Notes under the pieces: model-generated
Databases searched by the model: none
What the model saw: only the letters and a program-made list of their open reading frames with translations
What the model was told of the DNA's origin: nothing
Origin: JBQCHF01 sp051953655
GTDB lineage: Bacteria; Actinomycetota; Actinomycetes; Motilibacterales; Motilibacteraceae
Length of the DNA stretch: 58,314 nucleotides
Direction of reading: 5' to 3'
Assembly (NCBI GenBank): GCA_051953655.1
Contig: JBQCIO010000015.1
Span: forward strand, 1 to 58,314
Shown here: piece after piece, positions 1-7,847 of the stretch
Layout of the letters: each line of letters begins with the position of its first letter
Position numbering within the stretch: the stretch's first letter is position 1
Made by a program: the position numbers and the translations under genes

Positions 1-1064
1 GGGGGGGGCTGGGGTCGGCCGGGGGCGGACCTGGCGGCCCGGGCTACCACGCCGGCCTTGTTGCCGGCGGGCGCCAGCTGGGCGGGGCGCCACAGGGTGG
101 CGCCCACCACCACGCCGGCGGACACCACGACCAGGGTGACCGGAGGGGCGAGGTAGCGCGGGGTCCACGAGCCGCGGTGGCGGCGCATGACCACCCGCCG
201 CCAGCGGCCGTAGTGGAAGTACTGGCGGGACAGCGCGGACAGGCTGCGCCGCGGCCGGTAGGAGACCTGCAGCTCGGGCGAGAACCAGACCAGGTGGCCG
301 CGCTCGCGGATGCGGTAGTTCAGCTCCCAGTCCTGGGCCCGCACGAACGACTCGTCGTAGCCGCCGAGCTCCTCGATGACCGAGCGGCGGAACACCCCGA
401 GGTAGACGGTGTCGGCCGGTCCCTCGTGGCCGCCGGTGTGGAAGGAGGCGCCGCCCACGCCGACCGGGGAGGTCATCGCGCAGGCCACCGCCCGCTCGAA
501 CGGGGTCTCGCCCTCCGCGGCCATCACCCCGCCGACGTTGGCCGCGCCGGTGCGCGCGAGCAGCTCGACGGCGGTGCGCAGGTAGCCGGGCGGGAGCATG
601 CCGTGGCCGTCGACGCGGACCACGATCGGGTGGTGGGAGGCGTGGATGGCTGAGTTGAGGCCGGTGGGGGTGCGGCCGCTGGGGTTGGGGACCGCGGTGA
701 CCCGGGGGTCGTGCGCGGCGAGGGACTGCGCGATCTCGTCGGTGCGGTCCCGGGAGGGACCGAGGGCGAGGACGACCTCCAGGGGTCCGGGGTAGTCCTG
801 GCCCAGCACCCGGGCCACGGCGTCGCGCAGGTGGCGCTCCTCGTTGAGCACCGGCATGACGACCGACACCCCGGGCCAGCGGCCGGCCGCCAGGCTCTCG
901 GTCGTGAGGACGTCCGTGCTGGGAGCGTCGCCCGGTGCCGTGTCCGGCTGGTCGACGGCTCGGGCATCGGCCCGGTCGAGCCGGTCCAGCGGCCGCACCT
1001 CGGACAGGACGGGCGGCTCCGGCGTGCTGCCGGGGCCGTCGTCGGCGAGGGGACTGCTGCTCAT
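1..1064 (-). CDS. Family 2 glycosyltransferase, membrane-linked (partial, runs off left edge)
   Basis: Reads without a stop from an ATG at 1064 to the left edge, about 354 residues. After a 65-residue Pro/Asp-rich leader comes a GT-A fold: VSVVMPVLNEERHLRDA (nucleotide-binding start), RVDGHG (DxD-type metal motif), then GGYDESFVRAQDWELNYRI, the usual acceptor-site ED/W region. A hydrophobic segment (LAPPVTLVVVSAGVVVGATL) lies near the cut end. This resembles the ExoA/succinoglycan type of GT2 that transfers a sugar to a lipid-linked glycan at the inner membrane face; the acceptor cannot be told. It is divergent from the LCP ligase at 1182, which fits a cell-wall glycan role. A TACCGT box lies 10 nt before the ATG. 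The C-terminus is missing. Confidence 0.85.
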   Translation of the reverse strand, partial: MSSSPLADDGPGSTPEPPVLSEVRPLDRLDRADARAVDQPDTAPGDAPSTDVLTTESLAAGRWPGVSVVMPVLNEERHLRDAVARVLGQDYPGPLEVVLALGPSRDRTDEIAQSLAAHDPRVTAVPNPSGRTPTGLNSAIHASHHPIVVRVDGHGMLPPGYLRTAVELLARTGAANVGGVMAAEGETPFERAVACAMTSPVGVGGASFHTGGHEGPADTVYLGVFRRSVIEELGGYDESFVRAQDWELNYRIRERGHLVWFSPELQVSYRPRRSLSALSRQYFHYGRWRRVVMRRHRGSWTPRYLAPPVTLVVVSAGVVVGATLWRPAQLAPAGNKAGVVARAARSAPGRPQPP

Positions 1065-1181
1065 GTCGGCACAGACGGTAGCCCAGCCGACGCGCCCACC
1101 GGTGCAGCGCTGATCGCCGCGCCACGCCGACACGGCCGGGACAACCACGGCCGGGCAGGGGGCGCGTGCCAGCCTGGGCGG

Positions 1182-2693
1182 GTGAGCGACGAGCCCAGTC
1201 CCCCGCCCGGGAGGACCGATCCCGCCCCGACGGCGAGCACCTCCCCAGCCGCCCCGGGGGCGCCCGGCCCGGCCCGGCTGACCCGCCGCGGCCGGCGGCT
1301 GCGGCTGGCGGTGGGCGTCGGGCTGGCGGCCGTGCTCACGCTGGTGGTGGGCGCGGGCGGGGTGTTCGCCTGGGCCACCGGGCGGATCGCGCACGTGGAC
1401 GTGTTCGGGCGCCTGGGCGGCCGGCCGGCCGCCGGCCCCACCGACGCCATGAACATCCTGCTGGTCGGCTCGGACAGCCGGGAGGGACTCACCGCCGAGC
1501 AGAGCCGGCAGCTGCGGGTCGGCACCACGGCCAGCGCCGCCGGGCGCCGGTCGGACACGATGATGCTCGTCCACCTGTCCGCCGACCGCCGGTCGGTGCT
1601 CGTGGTCAGCCTGCCCCGCGACTCCTACGTCGCCATCCCGGGCCACGGCCACAACAAGCTCAACGCCGCCTACGCCTTCGGCGGGCCGTCCCTCACCGTG
1701 CAGACGGTGGAGCAGGCCACCGGCGTGCACGTCGACCACTACGTCGAGGTGGGCTTCGAGGGCTTCGCCGGCGTGGTGGACAGCCTCGGCGGAGCCGAGG
1801 TGTGCCTGCCCCGGGCCATCCACGACGACAAGAGCCACCTCGACCTGGCCGCCGGGCGCCACCACCTCGACGGCATCGAGGCGCTCAAGTACGTCCGCAC
1901 CCGCGACTTCGACGGCCGGGGCGACCTCGGCCGGATCGAGCGGCAGCAGGCCTTCATCGGGTCGGTGGTCCGCCAGGCCGCCAGCGCCTCGACGCTGGCC
2001 AACCCGCTGAAGCTGACCCGGCTGCTCGACGCCGTGCTGGGCTCGCTGACGACCGACCCGGGCCTGGGCCGCGGCACGATGCTGTCCCTGGCCACGTCGC
2101 TGCGGAACCTCTCCCCCTCCGACGTCCGCTTCGTGACCGTTCCGCTGGCCGACGTGGACTACCGGCCGGGCGCGATCGGGTCCACGGTCCTCTGGGACCA
2201 GCAGGCCGCGGGCGACCTGTTCGCCGCCCTCGTGCAGGACCGGCCGGTGGGCGCCGTGCCGTCCCACAAGGCCCCGGCCGCGGGCGCGCCCACGGTCCCC
2301 CCGGGCAGCCTCAAGGTGCGGGTGCTCAACGCCACCTCGACCGCGGGCCTGGCCCGCCGCGGCGCCGACGACCTGGCCAAGGCCGGCTTCGGCGTCGTCG
2401 GCGCGCCGGCCAACGCGACCCGGCAGGGGCTGCCGGTGAGCGTGATCCGCTACGACCCGCGCTGGGACGAGTCGGTGAAGACCCTCGCCGCCGCCCTCCC
2501 CGGCGCCCGGCTGGAGCAGGCCCCCGGGCTCGGCGCCACCTTCGAGGTGCTCCTCGGCGCCTCCTACGACGGCGTCACCCCGGTCCACGTCTCCGCCCCG
2601 GGCGCTGCCGCCGGCACCCCCGCCGCCGGCACCGCGACGCACGCCGCCGCCGTCAAGACCACCGACGCCGCCACCGACGCCCTCTGCGGCTGA
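1182..2693 (+). CDS. LytR-CpsA-Psr (LCP) ligase with C-terminal LytR_C domain
   Basis: LCP enzymes move undecaprenyl-pyrophosphate-linked glycans onto peptidoglycan outside the membrane. The 503-residue product has a short Pro-rich cytosolic tail, one membrane helix (LRLAVGVGLAAVLTLVVGAG), then the LCP core: ILLVGSDSREG, RRSDTMMLVHL, VSLPRDSYVAIPG, NKLNAAYAFGG, and the Arg-rich YVRTRDFDGRGDLGRIERQQ. The conserved Asp and Arg residues that bind pyrophosphate are present. A LytR_C domain (LKVRVLNATSTAGLARRGAD) follows. I chose the GTG at 1182 because the frame upstream is low-complexity and a CAGCCT box sits 6 nt before it, suggesting a leaderless start; there is no good Shine-Dalgarno. It is paired with a second LCP gene at 3009. 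Confidence 0.92.
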   Translation: MSDEPSPPPGRTDPAPTASTSPAAPGAPGPARLTRRGRRLRLAVGVGLAAVLTLVVGAGGVFAWATGRIAHVDVFGRLGGRPAAGPTDAMNILLVGSDSREGLTAEQSRQLRVGTTASAAGRRSDTMMLVHLSADRRSVLVVSLPRDSYVAIPGHGHNKLNAAYAFGGPSLTVQTVEQATGVHVDHYVEVGFEGFAGVVDSLGGAEVCLPRAIHDDKSHLDLAAGRHHLDGIEALKYVRTRDFDGRGDLGRIERQQAFIGSVVRQAASASTLANPLKLTRLLDAVLGSLTTDPGLGRGTMLSLATSLRNLSPSDVRFVTVPLADVDYRPGAIGSTVLWDQQAAGDLFAALVQDRPVGAVPSHKAPAAGAPTVPPGSLKVRVLNATSTAGLARRGADDLAKAGFGVVGAPANATRQGLPVSVIRYDPRWDESVKTLAAALPGARLEQAPGLGATFEVLLGASYDGVTPVHVSAPGAAAGTPAAGTATHAAAVKTTDAATDALCG

Positions 2694-2716
2694 CCCGCCC
2701 CACCCCGGGCCCGGTC

Positions 2717-2800
2717 GGAACGATCACGTGGGCGTGATCGTTCCATGCTTACCGCGACGGATCTGTCGCGGTAAGCATGGAACTGTCGCGGTAGGCACGG
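2717..2800. repeat. Overlapping hairpins in the LCP-LCP spacer
   Basis: The 315-bp spacer 2694-3008 holds no gene. Seen directly: a perfect 12-bp inverted repeat, GGAACGATCACG (2717-2728) with its complement at 2733-2744, and a perfect 19-bp inverted repeat at 2740-2758 and 2765-2783 with a 6-nt loop. The two hairpins share bases 2740-2744, so they cannot form fully at once. The right arm recurs as a direct copy at 2783-2800 (16 of 18 bases as 2763-2780). Probably a terminator for the first LCP gene; the overlap and extra copy are unusual. The rest of the spacer, 2801-3008, shows only GC-rich sequence and the Shine-Dalgarno of the next gene. Confidence 0.8.
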
Positions 2801-3008
2801 CCGCCGCGGGGCCTCGCGGCTCTCGCCGCGCCCGGGCCGCGACGTCACCAGCCGCTCTGGCCCGGCGTCACCGGAAGCAGCCGGCGCACGTCCTCCGGCA
2901 ACCTGCGGGCCGCCTCGCGCGTCGGGGATGGAGGGGGTGCGCGCCGGGTAGCGTCCCTACGGCAGGACGCGGACCGCGCAGCTGCGCGCGGAGCGAGGAG
3001 CGAGTCGA

Positions 3009-4199
3009 GTGAGCGAGTGGCCCGAGGGCTGGGGGCGTGACCGCCCGCGCGAGGGCGCGGCCCCCTCCCGTCCCGGCGACGGACGCTCGTCCCTCCCGCC
3101 CGAGCTCGACCCGCGCGGCCCCCGCGGACCGCAGCGGCCGTCGCGCCCCGCCGACGCCCGCAGCCCGCGCTCCACCACCCTCGCGCCACCGGCCCCGCCG
3201 ACCGCCGCACCGCCGTCGGCTCCCGCGACCCGCCCCCGCCGCGGCCGCTTCCGGCGGCGCCGGCTGCTCGCCGTGCTCCTGGTGCTCGTGCTGGTGCTGG
3301 TCGCCTTCTACGGCTGGCTGGCGTGGCACGAGTCCTCCCGGCTGCGCAGCACCGGGGCCCTGCCGGCCCGCGCGGCCACCAACGGCACCACCTGGCTGCT
3401 GGTCGGCTCGGACAGCCGCGAGGGGCTCACCCGCGCCCAGCGCGCCCAGCTGCACACCGGGCAGGCCGAGGGTCAGCGCACCGACACGATCATCCTGCTG
3501 CAGGTGCCCGACAGCGGGCGGCCGACGATGGTCAGCCTCCCCCGCGACTCCTACGTCCCGATCCCGGGCCACGGCCGCAACAAGCTCAACGCCGCGTTCG
3601 CCTTCGGCGGGGCGCCGCTGCTGGTGAAGACCGTGGAGGACGTCACCGGCCTCACCGTCGACCACTACGTCGAGATCGGCTTCGGCGGCGTGGTCGGCGT
3701 CGTCGACGGCCTGGGCGGGGTCGACGTCTGCGTCAAGAAGGCCATGAACGACAGCAAGAGCGGGCTGCACGTGAAGGCCGGCTGCCAGCAGCTCGACGGA
3801 CCCACCGCCCTCGCCTACGCCCGGGCCCGCTACTCCGACCCGCTCGGCGACCTCGGCCGGGTGCAGCGCCAGCAGCAGCTGGTCAGCGCGATGATCCACA
3901 AGGCCTTCACCCCCGGCGTCCTCCTCGACCCGCTGCAGCAGCACCGGGTCGCCGACGCCGCCACCGCTGCGGTGAAGGTCGACGACGGCACCGGCCTCAC
4001 CGACCTGGTCGGCCTGGCCCGCGCCCTGCGCGCCATCTCCGGCGGCAAGGGCGTGGCCACGACCGTCCCGGTCGCCGACCCCGGCTACAGCGTCCCCGGC
4101 GTCGGCGACACCGTCCGCTGGGACCGCGCCAAGGCCCAGCAGCTCTTCGCCGACCTCGAGGCCGGCCGCCCGGTCTCCGGGGTCAAGGCCAAGGGCTGA
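3009..4199 (+). CDS. LytR-CpsA-Psr (LCP) ligase, no LytR_C domain
   Basis: Second LCP ligase, 396 residues. A cytosolic tail of about 80 residues very rich in Pro, Arg and Ala precedes one membrane helix (LLAVLLVLVLVLVAFYGWLA). The LCP core is closely similar to the first gene: WLLVGSDSREGLT, QRTDTIILLQV, VSLPRDSYVPIPGHG, NKLNAAFAFGGA and YARARYSDPLGDLGRVQRQQ. It ends soon after the core (RPVSGVKAKG), so it lacks the LytR_C domain. GTG at 3009 is preceded by AGGAG at 2996-3000, 8 nt away. Two adjacent, differently built LCP genes probably come from a duplication and may serve different glycans or partners. Confidence 0.92.
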   Translation: MSEWPEGWGRDRPREGAAPSRPGDGRSSLPPELDPRGPRGPQRPSRPADARSPRSTTLAPPAPPTAAPPSAPATRPRRGRFRRRRLLAVLLVLVLVLVAFYGWLAWHESSRLRSTGALPARAATNGTTWLLVGSDSREGLTRAQRAQLHTGQAEGQRTDTIILLQVPDSGRPTMVSLPRDSYVPIPGHGRNKLNAAFAFGGAPLLVKTVEDVTGLTVDHYVEIGFGGVVGVVDGLGGVDVCVKKAMNDSKSGLHVKAGCQQLDGPTALAYARARYSDPLGDLGRVQRQQQLVSAMIHKAFTPGVLLDPLQQHRVADAATAAVKVDDGTGLTDLVGLARALRAISGGKGVATTVPVADPGYSVPGVGDTVRWDRAKAQQLFADLEAGRPVSGVKAKG

Positions 4200-4232
4200 C
4201 ACCTCCCCCCGAGCACCACCCCGGCCCCGGCA

Positions 4233-4295
4233 GGAACGATCACGGTGCCGTGATCCTTGCTCGCCCACCCAGGAGAATCTCCCTCGGTGGGCGAG
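4233..4295. terminator. Double hairpin between convergent genes
   Basis: Between the LCP stop (4199) and the SMR stop (4321). The first stem is GGAACGATCACGG against CCGTGATCCTT (one internal mismatch, 2-nt loop). The second is CTCGCCCACC (4260-4269) against GGTGGGCGAG (4286-4295), with an inner GGAGA/TCTCC stem, followed by a short T-rich tract. Placement fits a two-way terminator. Both hairpins belong to dispersed families: the first resembles 2717-2744 and 31871-31924, and the second matches 35584-35619 in 30 of 36 bases. Confidence 0.7.
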
Positions 4296-4320
4296 GTCTT
4301 TCCCGGGGTCGGGCCGCCGC

Positions 4321-4650
4321 TCAGCCCTGCTCGGCCGACCCGGACAGGGACAGCACGGTCAGCCCCACGACCGTGATGACCAGCCCGACCACACCCACCT
4401 TCGAGATCTTGTCGCCGAACAGCAGAGCGCCGGCCACCGCCACCGCTGCCGTCCCCACGCCCGACCAGACCGCGTAGACCACCCCGACGTTCAGCGTGCG
4501 CAGCGCCCGGCCGAGCAGCACGAACGCCAGCGCGTAGCCGACGACGACCACGGCGATCAGCCCCCAGCGCAGCTCGCCGCGCGCCGCCCGCAGGGCGAGG
4601 GTGGCCACGATCTCGGCGGCGATGGCGCCGAACGCGAAGGCCCAGGGCAT
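4321..4650 (-). CDS. Small multidrug resistance (SMR) family transporter
   Basis: A 109-residue membrane protein with four predicted helices, the standard SMR length. SMR proteins work as dual-topology dimers that exchange protons for cationic drugs or guanidinium compounds. The essential membrane Glu is visible in helix 1 (FGAIAAEIVATLALRAA, E13), and helix 3 carries the usual VVYAVWSGVGTA followed by the GDKIS loop. The sequence does not tell a drug exporter (EmrE type) from a guanidinium exporter (SugE/Gdx type). ATG at 4650 lies 6 nt after a TAGGCT box, so the mRNA is probably leaderless. It is a single gene between terminators. Confidence 0.9.
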   Translation of the reverse strand: MPWAFAFGAIAAEIVATLALRAARGELRWGLIAVVVVGYALAFVLLGRALRTLNVGVVYAVWSGVGTAAVAVAGALLFGDKISKVGVVGLVITVVGLTVLSLSGSAEQG

Positions 4651-4656
4651 GCCGGC

Positions 4657-4662
4657 AGCCTA
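4657..4662 (-). promoter_or_regulatory. -10 box TAGGCT of the SMR gene (leaderless)
   Basis: On the minus strand TAGGCT is followed by 6 nt and then the ATG at 4650. A TAnnnT box at this distance puts the transcript start on the start codon, the standard leaderless arrangement in actinobacteria. No Shine-Dalgarno is present. Confidence 0.6.
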
Positions 4663-4685
4663 GTGATCGGGCGCCCGGCCGGCGC

Positions 4686-5855
4686 TCAGACCGTCGGCAG
4701 CCCCTTGAGCAGCTGACGCGCCATCACCACGCGCTGGATCTGGTTGGTGCCCTCGTAGATCTGAGTGATCTTAGCGTCGCGCATCATGCGCTCGAGCGGG
4801 AAGTCCTTGGTGTAGCCGGCGCCGCCGAGCAGCTGGACGGCGTCGGTGGTGACCTCCATCGCGACGTCGGAGGCGTAGCACTTGGCGGCCGCGCCGAAGA
4901 AGGACAGGTCGGGGTCGTCGCGCTCGCTCTTGGCGGCGGCCACGTAGGTGAGCTGGCGCGCGGCCTCCAGCTTCATCGCCATGTCGGCGAGCATGAACTG
5001 GATGCCCTGGAACTCGGCCACGGCCTTGCCGAACTGCTTGCGCTCCTTGACGTAGGCGAGGGCCTGGTCCAGCGCGCCCTGGGCGATCCCGACGGCCTGG
5101 GCGCCGATGGTGATCCGGGTGTGGTCCAGGGTGCGCAGCGCGAGCTTGAGACCGGTGCCCTCCGCGCCGACCAGCCGGTCGCCCGGGATGCGGGTGCCGT
5201 CGAAGAGCAGCTCGCGGGTGGGCGAGCCCTTGATGCCGAGCTTGCGCTCGGGCGCACCGAAGGTGAAGCCCGGGTCGTCCTTCTCCACCACGAACGCCGA
5301 CACGTTGCCGCCGCGCGGGCCGTCGGGGTCGGTGACCGCGAGGACGGTGTAGTACTCGGAGACGCCCGCGTTGGTGATCCAGGACTTCTGGCCGTCCAGC
5401 ACCCACTCGTCGCCGTCGCGGCGGGCGCGGCAGCGCATGCTGGCGGTGTCCGACCCCGCCTCGCGCTCCGACAGCCCGTAGGAGAACATCGCGTCGCCGC
5501 GGGCGACCGGCGCGAGGTACTTCTGCTTCTGCTCCTCGCCGGCGCCGAGGATGAGCGGCATCGTGCCCAGCTTGTTGACGGCCGGGATGAGCGAGCTGGC
5601 CGCGCAGACCCGGGCGACCTCCTCGATGACGATGCACGCGGCCAGGGCGTCGCCGCCGGCACCGCCGTACTCCTCCGGGATGTGCACCGCGTGCAGGTCG
5701 GCCGCGCGCAGGGCGTCGTAGGCGGCCTGGGGGAACTCGCCGGTCTCGTCGACCTCGGCGGCATGCGGCGCGATTTTGTCCTCGGAGACGGCCCGGGCCG
5801 CCTCCCGGAGCATCCGGTGCTCCTCGGACAGCTGGAACAGGTCGAAGTCGGACAC
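4686..5855 (-). CDS. Acyl-CoA dehydrogenase, FadE25-like
   Basis: A 389-residue FAD enzyme that makes the trans-2,3 double bond in acyl-CoA. Visible signatures: ALSERE-type GLSEREAGSDTASMR (substrate/FAD loop), KSWITNAGVSEYY, ERKLGIKGSPTREL, and the C-terminal catalytic region ITQIYEGTNQIQRVVMARQ, whose Glu is the base. From memory the sequence follows M. tuberculosis FadE25 (Rv3274c) almost segment by segment (AVHIPEEYGG, IPAVNKLGTMPLI), and the location near purE/purK agrees. The frame stays open to 6011 and would overlap the divergent ugd, so I chose GTG at 5855, which has AGGAGG 9 nt upstream. The natural acyl chain is unknown. Confidence 0.93.
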   Translation of the reverse strand: MSDFDLFQLSEEHRMLREAARAVSEDKIAPHAAEVDETGEFPQAAYDALRAADLHAVHIPEEYGGAGGDALAACIVIEEVARVCAASSLIPAVNKLGTMPLILGAGEEQKQKYLAPVARGDAMFSYGLSEREAGSDTASMRCRARRDGDEWVLDGQKSWITNAGVSEYYTVLAVTDPDGPRGGNVSAFVVEKDDPGFTFGAPERKLGIKGSPTRELLFDGTRIPGDRLVGAEGTGLKLALRTLDHTRITIGAQAVGIAQGALDQALAYVKERKQFGKAVAEFQGIQFMLADMAMKLEAARQLTYVAAAKSERDDPDLSFFGAAAKCYASDVAMEVTTDAVQLLGGAGYTKDFPLERMMRDAKITQIYEGTNQIQRVVMARQLLKGLPTV

Positions 5856-5987
5856 TTCCTCGTGCCTCCTGGTGCGCGCACTACCCGCCGGTAACCGCTC
5901 CAGGGTAGAACCGTGACGCCGGTGCTGCGCGCCGGGTCCCCTGCCCGGGCCGTCCACGGCGGCCCCCGCCGGGTCCCGCGGGGACGA

Positions 5988-5993
5988 TAGGTT
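5988..5993 (+). promoter_or_regulatory. -10 box TAGGTT of ugd (leaderless)
   Basis: TAGGTT is followed by 7 nt and the ATG at 6001; there is no Shine-Dalgarno, so translation probably starts on the first codon of the transcript. Confidence 0.55.
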
Positions 5994-6000
5994 CGCCCCC

Positions 6001-7314
6001 ATGCGCATCACGGTGACGGGGACGGGTTACCTGGGGGCGACCCACGCGGCGGCCATGGCCGAGCTGGGGTTCGAGGTGCTCGGCGTCGACGTCGACGCGG
6101 CCAAGGTCGCCGGCCTGTCCGAGGGCAAGACCCCCTTCTACGAGCCGGGGCTGGAGCCGCTGCTGCGCACGCAGCTCGACGCCGGCCGGCTGCGGTTCAC
6201 CACCGACCCGGCCGAGGCCGCGGCCTTCGGCGACGTCCACTTCCTGTGCGTCGGCACCCCGCAGCGCCACGGCGAGTACGCCGCGGACCTGCGCCAGGTC
6301 GACGGCGCCCTGGAAGCGCTGGCCCGCCACCTGGACCGGCCCGCGCTCATCGTCGGCAAGTCGACCGTCCCGGTCGGCACCGCGGCGCGGCTGGCCGCCA
6401 CGGCGCAGCGCATCGCCCCGGCCGGCGACGCCGTCGAGCTGGCCTGGAACCCGGAGTTCCTCCGCGAGGGCTTCGCGGTGCAGGACACCCTGCGCCCGGA
6501 CCGGATCGTGCTCGGCGTCACCTCCGAGCGGGCCGAGCAGACGCTGCGCGAGGTCTACAAGACCGCCCTGGACGCCGGCACCCCCTGCGTCGTCACCGAC
6601 CTGGCCACCGCCGAGCTGGTCAAGGTGGCCGCCAACTCGTTCCTGGCCACGAAGATCTCGTTCATCAACGCGATGGCCGAGGTCTGCGAGGCCGTCGGCG
6701 CCGACGTCACCGTGCTCGCCGACGCCATCGGCCACGACGCCCGCATCGGCCGGCGGTTCCTCAACGCCGGCCTCGGCTTCGGCGGCGGCTGCCTGCCCAA
6801 GGACATCCGCGCCTTCATGGCGCGCGCCGGCGAGCTGGGCGTGGACCAGGCGGTCACCTTCCTGCGCGAGATCGACGCCATCAACATGCGCCGGCGCCAG
6901 CACGTCGTCTCCCGCACCCGGCAGGCGGCGGGCGGGGACCTGCTCGGCCGCCGGGTCGGCGTCCTCGGGGCGGCCTTCAAGCCGGACAGCGACGACGTCC
7001 GCGACTCCCCCGCGCTCAACGTGGCCGGCCAGGTGCAGCTGCAGGGTGCGCAGGTGACGGTCTACGACCCCAAGGCGATGGACAACGCCCGCCGCCTCTT
7101 CCCCACCCTCTCCTACGCCGCGTCGGCGACGGAGGCCTGCGAGCGCGCCGACGTCGTGCTGCTGCTCACCGAGTGGCCCGAGTTCGTCGAGCTCGACCCG
7201 GAGGCCCTGGGGCAGGTGGTCACCGAGCGGCAGGTCGTCGACGCCCGCAACGTGCTCGACCCGGAGCGCTGGCGCGCGGCCGGCTGGGCCTACACCGGGA
7301 TGGGCCGGCCGTGA
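6001..7314 (+). CDS. ugd: UDP-glucose/GDP-mannose dehydrogenase family (UDP-glucose 6-dehydrogenase)
   Basis: A 437-residue cytosolic enzyme that oxidises UDP-glucose twice with NAD+ to UDP-glucuronate, a precursor of acidic surface glycans. The Rossmann start ITVTGTGYLGATHAAAMAELG is at residue 3. The catalytic Cys264 lies in GFGGGCLPKDIRAF, preceded by KVAANSFLATKISFINAMAE. The C-terminal UDP-binding domain begins near LGRRVGVLGAAFKPDSDDVRDS. Length and motif order are complete. GDP-mannose dehydrogenases share the fold, so UDP-glucose is likely but not proven. The stop overlaps the next start by 4 bp. Confidence 0.92.
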   Translation: MRITVTGTGYLGATHAAAMAELGFEVLGVDVDAAKVAGLSEGKTPFYEPGLEPLLRTQLDAGRLRFTTDPAEAAAFGDVHFLCVGTPQRHGEYAADLRQVDGALEALARHLDRPALIVGKSTVPVGTAARLAATAQRIAPAGDAVELAWNPEFLREGFAVQDTLRPDRIVLGVTSERAEQTLREVYKTALDAGTPCVVTDLATAELVKVAANSFLATKISFINAMAEVCEAVGADVTVLADAIGHDARIGRRFLNAGLGFGGGCLPKDIRAFMARAGELGVDQAVTFLREIDAINMRRRQHVVSRTRQAAGGDLLGRRVGVLGAAFKPDSDDVRDSPALNVAGQVQLQGAQVTVYDPKAMDNARRLFPTLSYAASATEACERADVVLLLTEWPEFVELDPEALGQVVTERQVVDARNVLDPERWRAAGWAYTGMGRP

Positions 7315-7739
7315 GCGGCTGGGCGCCCGACGACGTCGTCCGCCGGCTGCTCGGGCCGGAGACCACCACCTGGGCCGTGGTCGGGCTCTCGGAGAACCGG
7401 GCCCGGGCCGCCTGGGACGTCGCCCGCGCGCTGCAGGCGCACGGCAAGCGGATCGTGCCGGTGCACCCCAGCGCCGCCAGCGCCCCGCTCGAGGTGCACG
7501 GCGAGCAGGGGTACGCCTCGCTGGCCGACATCCCGTTCCCGGTCGACGTCGTGGACGTCTTCGTGCGCTCCGAGCTCGCCGGCGAGGTCGCCGACCAGGC
7601 GGTCGGGATCGGAGCGAAGGCGGTGTGGTTCCAGCTCGGCGTGGTGGACGAGGCCGCCTACGAGCGGGTGCGCGCCGCCGGGCTGGACGTGGTCATGGAC
7701 ACCTGCCCGAAGATCGAGTGGGCGCGGATCGGGGCGTGA
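7311..7739 (+). CDS. CoA-binding domain protein
   Basis: A 142-residue stand-alone CoA-binding (Rossmann) domain of the YccU/COG1832 type. Visible: TTWAVVGLSENRARAAWDVARAL (nucleotide-binding loop), GKRIVPVHPS, VDVVDVFVRSE, KAVWFQLGVVDEAAY and the family ending VVMDTCPKIEW. The molecular role of this family is poorly known; the fold is that of succinyl-CoA synthetase alpha. GTG at 7311 overlaps the ugd stop (GTGA), so the two genes are translationally coupled. The open frame runs far upstream inside ugd, but only this start gives the domain. Confidence 0.88.
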   Translation: MSGWAPDDVVRRLLGPETTTWAVVGLSENRARAAWDVARALQAHGKRIVPVHPSAASAPLEVHGEQGYASLADIPFPVDVVDVFVRSELAGEVADQAVGIGAKAVWFQLGVVDEAAYERVRAAGLDVVMDTCPKIEWARIGA

Positions 7740-7768
7740 GCCGAGAGGTCACGCGAGCACGCGGGGTG

Positions 7769-7847
7769 GTTGCTGATCATGCAATTCCTCCCCTTCCTGC
7801 TCAACGCGAGAGAACGACGTCCGCGCAGGAACTGCATCATCAGCAAC
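7769..7847. terminator. Long hairpin between convergent genes
   Basis: Arms of 21 bp (7769-7789 and 7827-7847) pair with two mismatches; the left arm starts GTTGCTGATCATGCA. The loop is 37 nt. The right arm overlaps the end of the hydrolase gene. Its position between the CoA-binding gene and the oppositely oriented hydrolase fits a two-way terminator. Confidence 0.65.
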
